DNA of 64,000 nt from Ottelia alismoides (Eukaryota > Streptophyta > Magnoliopsida > Alismatales > Hydrocharitaceae). Made by a program: the position numbers and the translations under genes. Shown piece after piece: positions 9,916 to 20,344 of this stretch. The stretch is taken from NCBI GenBank assembly GCA_037367405.1, contig JAZKJV010003270.1:62001-126000 (forward strand). Direction: 5' to 3'. The first letter of the stretch is position 1; every line of letters begins with the position of its first letter. The notes under the pieces are model-generated. The model was given only the letters and a program-made list of their open reading frames with translations, did not search any database and was not told where the DNA came from.

Positions 9916-12440
9916 TGTTAGCAATGTGAGCCCGAGGCGAACCATTCCTACAATAAATGTTATTGTAATAAATGATTTATCAATAAACGTTATCGATTAT
10001 GTTTCACTCCCTTTCTGAGATAGATTGAATGAATGCACTATAAGGTCCCTCTGTACAATATGGGTTATGTACCATGGCCAATTTAAAAATCATACAGCTG
10101 TTGATTCACTAATTGAATCATAGAGGCTGATGCTTGGATGAATATCTAAGGAGTTAGATAGCGGACTCATCAAGCATCATCAAATGATTATTAAGTGATG
10201 TTCTCCAGCATAAGTAAGAGATGTCAATCCTTGCTCATTAGGCTGATATCTGACTGACCTCTTGATGCAGGTCCTCTGCATGGGAATAGTGATTCAGAGG
10301 TGTCAAATTAGTTGAGTCAATGGGTCGACTTAACCAGATCGAGATAACCAAAGACCTATGTTGAATACTGTCACAGCATAGGCATGCATCCTCTGACCAG
10401 AGACAGATGTGTTGCTATATGTCTGAGTATGTACATTTGGCAGAACAATAGGTTGATGACCTAACCAAGGTCTATACACCGGCGAGCTGGTGTGCATGTA
10501 AGGACATATGAGTAATACGATCTCTCAAAGGGATCATACATGTTCACTTGTGAACCGGGAGACATGAGCTCACTCATGAGGTATTGGGACTGATCAAATT
10601 CCATGCATGGTTGTCATGCTTTGGAAGCATGACAAGAATTTGAAGGTAAGATATATGCTTTGTGAAAGCATATGATATATGCCAAATCCCAAATACTAAG
10701 ATTGAGAAACTTAGTGATCAAACCCCAGAGATGATAGTGTAAAAGTGATCTATATCTTCAGGATGATCATAGGTCTTCCAGTATGCAGGATGTACAGGTG
10801 TTGGGAATACCTGAGGGTGATGTGATCATAAACGATTGTATAACCATGACACTTCCATTACAAGGGAGTGATGAAACAGGTATGGATTTTAGTGACTCCT
10901 CTGAGTAGAAAAGTAACCTAATCTTAGTCCATATATTGAACATTGATCTGAATGACATTTCAGATGCAATGAGAAGATTATGTTTACGGCCTTGATTTAA
11001 TCAATCATCTATGAGAGGTCCATGGGATTTGGATTTGAGATGTGATATCAATATCCAAGTCACTATACGTGGAACAATACAATCGCCTGTCCTTATCTCC
11101 AAGTATCAGCGGAGAAATCGCATTATTCTTGAAGGGTTCAAGAATAATTCCATAAGATCTAAGCATTAAGAAATTGATAATTAAATGTGATTTAATTATC
11201 TTGATGTGTGTGGAAATTATCCAATATAATTAAATGTGATTTAATTATTATGGATAAAGATAATGTAGATAGCAATATCCAATTATTCATAATATATTAT
11301 AAATGTGATTTATAATGTATTAAAGAGAACTAATTATATTTTATATTTGTTGATTAATTATTGATGTATATTGGATACACATTGTGTAATTAATTGAAAA
11401 TATAAATTATATTTTGTTTTGGGTTGTGAATGTAATTCACAAATTTCCAATGGCAAGATTGCAATATTCTCAAAATTAATTATGAATTATTTTTGAAGAA
11501 TAAATCACAACAAAAGTTGTTTGATTAAATAAAGGAGATTTCCATGGAGATTTGTAATCTCATGAAATCACATGAGATTGCTCCCATTTGTAATCAAGTG
11601 GACGACCGCCATAACCAATATGGAAATCGGTAGCCGTCCACCATGATACAAGAGGAGGCAATCTCCATGTTGGTAATGCCCCTTATTTGATTGGTTTAAT
11701 TTTAGGATTGATGTATATTTGATTTGTCAAATATATTTGATCAAAATTAAACTATTAGTTGTTGGTTTTTTCCAACAACAATATTGACCATTGGATTAGA
11801 CATAAATCAATCTCATCCATTGATTTTATATGTCCCATGGATTGAGATCCATGGATCCAAAAACCCTATAAATATAGAGGCATACCATGCTCTCTAGTAC
11901 ATGCTTTTGGAAGCACATCTCTCTCTTTCTTTCTCTCCCCACACGCCAACTCTCTCTCCCTCTCCTTGGTGGCCATCCACGAAACCCTAAGGGAAATCTT
12001 CATCGTCGCCTTCGCCATCGCGTCGCCGCTTCGACGTTCTACGGTTCTCCGTCTTCTTGGAGTGATACTCTCACGAAGAAGACGATCGATCTTGTACGAC
12101 GAGATCAGGAGTTCACCATGCTTGGATCAACTTGTTGGATTGTGAGGATCACATGACTCATCCCTGTGCTCGCATGCTTCTTCTCTGAGGATCGGACTTG
12201 AGATAGGAGGTCGCTTTTCACAGAGACTCGATCAACCACGCTTCAAGAGGTGTTCCTTTATACTTGTTGTGGTTATAGATGAAACGATCCGAGAATCGTT
12301 CTTGGATCATGTGGTTTCATCGCATGAAAAATTTTAAACTCTGCTGCATAGAACAACTAGTACGACTAGTCGTTCTTCGTCGTATTCGATACGACGCTCA
12401 CACTACCATGATGAGTTTGAGGATTATACCATATCCTTCA
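9916..12440 (+). repeat. C1 3' LTR
   Basis: A 2525-bp LTR, TGTTAGCA to CCTTCA, with the 5-bp target duplication AATTT directly after it. It keeps the ~500 bp (about 11491-11988) that the 5' LTR has lost, including a TATA box and a pyrimidine-rich stretch that follows it. It lacks the MITE. Confidence 0.95.
11866..11877 (+). promoter_or_regulatory. TATA box of the C1 3' LTR
   Basis: CTATAAATATAG lies about 60 bp upstream of a TC-rich tract. The same element (CTATAAATAG, 50066-50075) is at the same place in the C2 LTR. It is the best candidate core promoter of this copia family and is missing from the C1 5' LTR. Confidence 0.7.
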
Positions 12441-12445
12441 AATTT

Positions 12446-15400
12446 AATAACAATTTAATTTCATAGAGAGTGCAAATTATGCTACATTTCACTAAAATAA
12501 TTATATTAAATAAATCATGGCTCACAAAAATTCAATCAAATATCCTTAATGATAAGCATCAGTAGTTCTACAATATATGATTTTTGGAAATAATAAACCG
12601 ATTGAAATGAATGAACAAATAAATATGCGAACACAAGGATGTAAATACAATATAGAATAAAGATTGATTAAAGAAAGTATGCTGACAGGACTAAAATGCA
12701 ATTACCTATACTTGCGAGGGTATGGATGCAAATGTCTCAGGAAGAAGTGTGTGTCTCACGTGCTTCCTAGAAGGAGGGGATGTATGTGTAATTTGAGGGG
12801 GAATTGTTGCAATTTTTCTCGTTTGCACGTGCTGCATACGTGCTCTCTGATTGATGGGTGTTTGCATTATTCTCCATAACCTTCAGGGGTTGAGTGCAAT
12901 TCTTCCGTACCCTCACATGCGGGACACACGCAAGGTAGGTTTGGTAGGTGCTTCAGGTCGGACCTCCACGTGGCGGTAGCTGGAGCTTCGGTCGAACCCA
13001 AAGCTATGGGAAGGGGGCAAGGCTCGGCTATGGTACGACCAGATGAAGACTGAGCTCCTCGATGAAAATCGAGCAATTCATGTACTTCATGCTAAAGCTG
13101 CAGGTGGAGAGGGCGATGCTGCTCGAATCTCCACCGTGTCGAGGATGCTGGCGGTGAAAAGGGATGGATAGGCTTCTGCAACTGGAGCGATGGCACTGGG
13201 GTTGATGGGGGCCTGAGGTTGATGTGATCTCGCGTGAGGGAGGAGTTGGAGGTGCAACGGCCCTGGTGGAGGCGGAACGTGCTGGAGGAGAGCACGGTTA
13301 AGGATCTGATCTCAATAGCGGTGGCTCGATGCACTGGCTAGAGAACGAGGAGCTGCATGGGGGCGTGACTCGCTTATCGAGGCTGCTCCAGGTGCGAAGG
13401 AGGTGCGGAACGTCGATGGAGGCCTAGAGATTAGCATCGACGAAGACAACATTCAGACGAGGGAGATAGAGCGGTGGCTGCAATTGCTGAAGGTGGTGGT
13501 CGAGGCGTAGTTGCGGTTGAGTGGTGCTGGTCGGCTGAAGTGTAGTAGGCACATGGGAGGGCTGGAAGGGTTCCTTTAGGCGTGAACTGCGAGGCTGCGA
13601 ATGAGGGTCGATGGAAGAGATGCGGATCAAAGCTCCGCTAGTTAGTGCTCCAAGATGAGGGCGAATGAAGATGATGCGACATTGACTATCGAAGTGGATG
13701 ATGGAAGGTGGAGAGGTGATGGTTTGGAATTGATTTTGGAAGAAACAAAGGATTTTGGAGGAAATAGGGGAATAAAGAGAGAGAGAGAGAGAGAGAGAAG
13801 AAGAGCATAGAGGAACTCATAGGAAGATTACCTATAGCGGATGAACAAAGAATCACCTGAGAAGGGGAAGCTCAAGGTTCCACGGTCATTGCTCGAAATC
13901 GGCAATGTGCGACGAGCTTTGCAGCTACGTGGAGCAGCTACAACAAGGGGAGGTGCCCCTTGGATCTCGCCTGAGGGTGGAGGTGTTAGCTCAAGCTGCG
14001 GTCCCTGCTGCTGTCACTCGAGGGTGGTGGCAAGCTCTCTCCTTCCTCTATAGAAAGTGGCGGATGAGAAGAAACATTGGCAATGAAGGCCCTTTTATGG
14101 GCGGTTTGGAACATGCGCAAGGGAGATGGGACAGTGGCCGTAAGACGCAGCTGAGAGAGATGAGTCGGTGGTTACGAGAGAGGGAGTTGATTGAGAACGG
14201 TGGAGGTATTTGTGGGGAAAGACTGCACGAAGGGAGGAGGTGTATGCAAGGCTTGCGCAGATGTGGTCACGTGGGGTGGAGGGATCGAAGGTGGCTGGCG
14301 ACGAGATGGGAGTGGGCGCACGACGTGAGAGGAAGAGGGAGATCGAGGGGAGAGGTGCGCAGAGGAAGCCGACTGAGGGAGGTAGTTGCGCAAGGTGGGT
14401 GGTGCGGGCGCAACCGCCGCAAGAGGTGGTGCAGGCAGAGGATGCGGGTTGAGCGCGCCCTGCGGGAGGAAGGGGAGGGGGAATCATCACGTGCGTCGCA
14501 CGTGATGAAGCTGGGTGGAGAAGGTGCCACGTGCGTGCCCGAGAGCGGCCACGTGGCACTTATTTTTATTTATTTAAAATAATATTTAAATTAATTAGTT
14601 AATTACTTAAAATAAATAAAATAAAATAAGTAAAAATAATAAAAACAGGTGACACGAGGCCGCTACAGGAGCCGCCACTTATCAACAATCGAATATAGAG
14701 AGAAAGTAGAAGAATGAGAAGAGAACTGGAGTGCGACCAGTGTAGATGCATCTCCTTGTGAATCTCAGCCAGTGTAGTTAAGTCTCCACTAAGATGTGCA
14801 GGCTTTTTGGTGGAAGCTCGGACCATTGTGGTCGTATTTGTATTTGATGGCTTCTTCTTTGAGTTGGTGCCAAGAAAAATCTAAAATTAAATCGAAAGAA
14901 AAATAGAAAAGAAATATCAAAAGAGGTCAAATCAAAAAGTGGTCAGCACAAAAGTTGCTCATCCTAACGAGATCTAAAATTTTCGTGAAGGATCGAAAAT
15001 AAAAGGAAGTCATATGTACAAAAAGTATTTTTGGGAGGCATCTTATAGGTATAAAATACCACATTTTTATCTTTAGCATTTTTTGTTATTTTCAATGGAG
15101 AAAAATAAAAAAAATATAGAAAATATGAAAGGAATATTTACAATTTAATCTATTTTTTGGATTTTTAATAATAAAGAAATAAAAGGATAAAGTACAAGGG
15201 AAAAAAGGCCAATATGTAAAATATAAAAAAGGGGCCCAAAGCCAAGTTTCGCATACGATCTCTGATTTTCATGAAATTGGCCATATTTTGTAGGTCTTTG
15301 AATGTATATTACTTTAAAAGTGAGTAGACCTAAATCAGACACTATATGAGAGAAATATGAACATTTTAAGGTTCATAATCTCAAACATAGATTTGGGTTT

Positions 15401-15726
15401 TATTGGACAATTTTACAAGTTAGTTTTTTTTATTTTTTTGATAGTTTTCCTTTATTAGTGTTAGTAATATATACACTATAGAGTTGACTTTATTGGATTT
15501 GGAGTTAGTAAAAAATAGATACAAATAGGTGAATTTAGCTATATACATGTGAATATGTACAAGTGATTTTGGCTCCTTATTTAATGCATTTATGAATATT
15601 GAAATGCAGATATTATTTACACATGCATGAATGCTAATTATGCAATATAAATATAGATACACATCTAATTACTCGGGAACAGAGCTCTATTTTCAACTTT
15701 TAGAGTGATGAATCAAATATTCATCA
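12446..15726 (-). repeat. G1 LTR, distal part with GC-rich island
   Basis: Continuation of the G1 LTR after C1. In minus orientation it begins at 15726 with TGATGAAT and an inverted repeat, like the LTRs of G2, G3 and G5. Its middle (about 12650-14560) is a GC-rich island flanked by AT-rich sequence, the same layout as the other Athila-like LTRs. ORFs in the island (for example 13905-14582, Arg-rich) have skewed composition and no family resemblance, and are not called. No polypurine tract follows 15726, so this is the 5' LTR of G1. Confidence 0.72.
13776..13799 (+). repeat. (GA)n microsatellite
   Basis: An uninterrupted GA dinucleotide run of about 12 units inside the GC-rich island of the G1 LTR. 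Confidence 0.9.
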
Positions 15727-16506
15727 TAATCTCAAATAATCCTATGAAAATGTATATAGAAAAATCCCACAACGTCTAAATTCTTATTATATAATGGAGA
15801 TGATTGTGTATCAAGTACTAACCAAATATACCATGTAAAATCTAACTAATAGTTCACTTGCTTCTAATTTGCATATACCATCTTTCCATACTACTTCAAC
15901 ATTGTTACTTGACCGCATACTCATTGACCATCTTATTATAATGTTGAAGGTTGGAGAATTCCAATCTCTTGTATTCATTTCTTAATCTCAACCATCTCTT
16001 GTATCTAATACTCTACTTCTCGATCTCATGTTCACATTCCAAGATAAAGGGTCATTGTTGTGAATAAAGCTCTTCAGAATTAATCCATCAAAGTTCTTGG
16101 CATGATGCTATTTCCATTTAGTCATCATTATACATCAACTTAAGTAATTTTTCTTGTGTCTCCATGACAATCTCCTTGTTTGGTAATGAATTGTGGTTTC
16201 TATTTACCTTAATTCCACGGTGAAAGGCTATCTAATTTAGAAAATCAAAGGGTCAACTAGTTGCATATAGTGCCTAAGTATTAACCTATTCATCTAAGTT
16301 TAGGATCACTATCGGTTGTGGATATCTTATACCCATAGGATTTCTAGCTCTGATACAAGTTGTAATGGAACATGTCACACTTATCGACAGAAGCATGCAA
16401 CATTAAGTCAAACGACCGAATCGTTCCTGAATTATGCATGGTAATCGATGAGCAACAAAATTTAGTCTTAAAAGCATACATAAAATTCACTATTTTTATG
16501 TAGTGA
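15727..16506. other. Unassigned sequence with a possible minus-strand copia LTR/PBS remnant
   Basis: 780 bp between the G1 LTR tip and the truncated G2 LTR. No convincing ORF. GCTCTGATACAA at 16347-16358 is the reverse complement of TTGTATCAGAGC, 11 of 12 matches to the initiator-tRNA-Met PBS. It is followed by two bases and TGTAATGG, which would be the LTR end of a minus-strand element. Only ~145 bp of such an LTR would remain before the G2 sequence at 16507. No second LTR or proteins were found. Confidence 0.35.
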
Positions 16507-18336
16507 AGGGCGGTCGTGGCCGGGGCTGCGGCCCCCTCTCATTTTATTTTATTTTTTTTATGATTTTTTTACCCACAGAAAATGTAAGAAAATATATATA
16601 TTTATATTTTCTTACTATTTTTAGTTATTTCTTATTTTTATATCCTACAAAAAAATGTTAAGAAATATTTTTTTTTTATTTTTTTAATTCTTCACAATCA
16701 CAAGAGGACACGAGCACGACAGTTCGACCCACAATTATTGGACAGATGATGTGGATGGAAACGAGGATTTGTCGAGATGGGAGAAAGATCTGGAGATCCG
16801 ACCACCGTGCGTGATCGGATGTGAGAGGTCGTGAGAGATAGAACGTGATATGTAGGATCTTGATGTGAGTGAAAATCGGATTAAATTGGAATAAAATATG
16901 ATGAGGACAATTAATTGTGATAAAATATACGAAATTAAAATCGAGAAAAAATGACACAAAATTAAACTACAAATTATACTATGATTAACCTAGAATAAAA
17001 AGGAGAAATAAAATGAATCTTACTAATGGAAGCAGATGAATGTCGTGATGGCCTCGACAAGGACCAACTCGCTGTCGTCGGACGACTCTGAGGCTAGGAA
17101 CCTCTCCGCGACAAGAATGCTCATGGAGAATAGGCTCCTCTCCCAAAGGTATGGTCCAGAGAAAATGAGGGAGGAGGATCTCAATAAAAAGGAGAAAAAA
17201 ATCGAAAAGGAAATAATTACAAATAAGGAATGTGTTTATTGGTTAATTAAATAAATAAATTAATTAATAAACTTATTAAAAATGAAATTCGTAATTAAAT
17301 TAAAAAATTAAATTAATTTACGAAATATAATTAGCCACCTTAATGGTGGTTATTTATGGTATAAAATCAAATCTTATATACATGGTAGGTTTTCAAATCA
17401 AATAATAAAAGAAATAAATTAAATTTTCGTAATTATATTAATTTAATTAATTAATGTTAGATATTATTTTTTTGGTGATTTTTAAATAAGGAAATTAGTT
17501 ATATACGAGTAATATACACATATAGTACATTATACACATGTACAAATAAGGAAATTATTGTTAATTTTTTTAAGATTAATTTTTTATTTTTATTTTTAAA
17601 ACAAAATATATTATAATTATTTACATTATGTTTAAAAATAAATATGTATAAATATATACAATAAATAAATAGTAAAATTGTAAAAAACACCCTAGAAAAT
17701 TGACTTTTCAACTGTAACTCCAAAAATTAGGAAACCACAACCATTTAAAATATAATTTAATTTAGAGTACAATGGAAGTGGCTTCGATTCAATTTGAGTT
17801 TGTATGGAGCAAAAAGTGGTCTTTCAATTATATCTTTACATTTTTTTCCAAGTGTGGTTACTTTTAATCTATACATGATTTTATTTTGCAATTATTTTTA
17901 TTATTTACAAAATATTTTTATTTCCAATTTTTATTTAGAAAATTATTTTATTTGAGGTCAGTTTTGGACAAATAAAATGTGTAAGTTTTATACAAGTATA
18001 CACAGAATAAATGAGAAGTATTTACATCACATTTTTTTTTGATTTTCTGATTAAGGACCCTTTCTCCCCCTACCTTATTCCTGGTCGACCAGGACAAGTC
18101 TTGACCTTCTCTCGGGGTTCGGATCAGCCTATATCTATTAATATATCCAATCTTTTTCTTTTCTTTATTTTTCCTTATTTTATTTATTTATTTTAGTTTA
18201 AAATAATAATTAATATAAAATATATACACAGAGATGCAAGTTAGTAAGATTATTGAGTTAGAATTATATACATGTGTTTTATAAGGGATTTTAAGCTAAA
18301 ATAAATGAATAAAAATGATGAAATGCAGATTCATCA
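16507..18336 (-). repeat. G2 3' LTR (truncated)
   Basis: Closely matches 43749-45578 in the G2 5' LTR along its length, including the 'ggacacgagcac' and 'gggagaaagatc' blocks near 16710 and 16780 (43945 and 44018). It ends at 18336 in the reverse complement of TGATGAATC, followed by a pyrimidine run that is the G2 polypurine tract on the minus strand. The PBS-proximal ~2 kb is missing: similarity stops abruptly at 16507. Confidence 0.85.
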
Positions 18337-18345
18337 TCCCCCTAT
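18337..18345 (-). other. G2 polypurine tract
   Basis: Plus strand TCCCCCTAT; on the minus strand ATAGGGGGA directly precedes the LTR start TGATGAATC. G3 has the matching TATAGGGGGA before TGATGAATC at 35237. Confidence 0.8.
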
Positions 18346-20344
18346 GCTTTACCTTTGCTAGTCCCTTAGCAAACACTTTTCTAAAAATAAGTGAATAAAA
18401 GAAAAAGAAAGGAAAATAAAGAAATTAGGAAATACTGAGTATTAAATTTATCTTCATAAAGGTGTAGTATGGAGCTCTGTCAGAACTTTGGATTATTAGT
18501 GTCGCGGAACCTTAATGGGAAATGGATTTAAAACCTAACAACCTCTAAGTTCGATAAGACTCCTATTCAGGTCTCCTCAAAAGTCAGGTCAGAACAACTC
18601 TACATACACAAATTCTTATGACTATGAATCTTTATTTGTATGGTGTAAGTGAAGTATAGCTCCCCATCTCAAAAGTAGCAAAGAAACAACCTCCTTCAAC
18701 ATGGTAACTCTAGTCCCTCAATCTAGCATCTCTTTCCTCGAGGAGCGGGGATATTCTCTTCTAAGTTCAAGTACAACTAGCTCAAGAAGAGGAGATGGAG
18801 AAAAGAATAGATGGTAACCAGGGTAGCTACCTATCCATGGAGGCATGACCAGTGTAGACAAGTCATCCAGCTGTAAGCTTACAAAATTTTGACTTTGAAG
18901 CTTTTATTATTTTCTTTTTTCTTTATTCCGTGTATATACACTCTGGCAGGCATTTTACTTTTCCATCAGGCCTGTCCACTTTTGGAGATTCTGCATTTTT
19001 TTCTCTCTTTTTTTAAAAAATATATACAAGGTGCAACATGTACATGAGGAGTCTTTCCTCTTGAGTTAGTAAACTATCCCTCTTTTGAAGAATTATTACA
19101 ACCCCATAACATCCTGTCATTAGACCTCAATGCTACCAGATCAGGTTGAGATGCACAACGCTCCATAGAGGAAGACGAGAGGTTCCTCCTAGATGTACTA
19201 CCCTCGTATGCTAATCCAAGCCAAAAGATTCTGCCTCCTCACTAACTCCTTCATGAAGAGCTACGTGTAGAGTGCTTGTCCAAGATAAGCCACGGTCTGA
19301 AAGAATTATGCGTGTGTTGTTAAATGTTCTACTTAGACTAATCAAGATGACATGTGAACATAGTCTTATGGACTTAAAGAATTAAGTCGCTAGGACCTAA
19401 AAAGTCTTAACTCCATTTCTTATAAGGTTCCTACGAAATTAAGTTGATTAAGGCCCAACTATGCTCCGTTCTTCAATTTTATTCCAGACATAGTTTAAAA
19501 GTCAATACTTTCCTGAAAAATACACTTGCAAATGCAACAAAATATGTAAAATGCAAAAAGAAAGCAATTTTTTGAAACCATTTTCTAATTTTGAACCTTT
19601 TGTGGGTTTTTGGAAAAGAAAGGAAAAAAACGATGCACACGTGAAAAGATTTTATAATGCAACTTTTTACAGATTTTTGATTTTGTAGTTTTTATTTCAA
19701 AAAGGAAAAAGGGTTAGTAAAATATATACAAGTATATACAAGGATTTTTTACTGTTTTTGTTGTTTTTTGTTTTTTTGTTTTTTTGGTTTTGTTTTTGTT
19801 CTAGTTTTTGTTTAGTTTTTATTGTTTGTTTGTTTTTTTAAAGGTGATCAAAGTCTATGTCATACGTGGATTTTACGAATTTATATACATATGCCAAAAA
19901 ATAATTATATTAAAAGTACGAGTTATGTTTAAAGTATATATACAATATATATGACATCCCCCCATACTTAGCTCGAATTATATCCTCATAGTGATCGAAG
20001 AGCAGCCAAGGAAGACATAACTCGTGCTGAGTATAGAAAAGTGAAAAGACTATGATGCTACAACGACTCAAAGAGAAAATGAAAAGAATAGAAGTCGGTG
20101 ATCCCTCCTATACTTAGGATCAAGTAATCCTAAGTATAGAAGACTGTACAAAGGGGTAAAACCATTGTAGAAATTGTACAGACTCAAAAACAAAAAAAAT
20201 TCAATCTGAACAACATCACCCCCATACTTAAGGTAGAGTATCCTAAGTATAGGCAACAACAAGAGTGATGAATAGGATGAATATAAACAACACAAATCAT
20301 TCACCCCCTATACTTAGGATAAAAAACATTCTAAGTATATCATA
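18346..20344 (-). mobile_element. G2 3' non-coding region
   Basis: The reverse complement resembles the G3 3' non-coding region 32900-35224. For example 18770-18890 matches 34690-34800, with a GACTTGNCTACACTGGTC core and then 'ataggtagctac'. No protein-coding signal. The half nearest G3 carries four hairpins (19956-20340). The region stops at 20344, where the 5'-clipped LTR of G3 begins. Confidence 0.75.
19956..20340 (-). repeat. G2 hairpin array with PPT-like tails
   Basis: Four imperfect inverted repeats built on CTATACTTAGGAT/ATCCTAAGTATAG at 20302-20340, 20218-20253, 20102-20140 and, with a longer stem, 19956-20036. On the minus strand most end in GTATAGGG-type purine runs, like the G2 polypurine tract. 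The long one is orthologous to the fifth hairpin of G3 (33213-33289). Confidence 0.85.

Larger units (their letters stand above)
1828..12445 (+). mobile_element. C1: complete Ty1/copia retrotransposon with target duplication
   Basis: A full-length copia element, 1833-12440, flanked by the 5-bp direct repeat AATTT (1828-1832 and 12441-12445). Order: LTR 1833-4329, PBS 4332-4343, leader, gag, protease, integrase, RT, RNase H, PPT 9901-9915, LTR 9916-12440. The gene order with integrase before RT defines Ty1/copia. LTRs of 2.5 kb are long for copia. In the first ~290 aligned LTR bases I count about 13 mismatches, so the insertion is not recent. It lies inside the LTR of G1 and is therefore younger than G1. 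Coding capacity is destroyed by frameshifts and stops. The copia lineage was not assigned. Confidence 0.95.

Noticed and set aside
13905..14582. 225-codon Arg/Gly-rich open frame.
   Set aside because: It lies in the GC-rich island of the G1 LTR, overlaps long frames on the other strand, and has low-complexity composition and no recognisable domain.
14670..14830. Weak similarity (GACCAGTGTAGA core) between the G1 LTR and the 3' non-coding regions of G2 and G3.
   Set aside because: Only a short block matches and the G1 LTR tip is clearly at 15726, so a second element border here is not supported.
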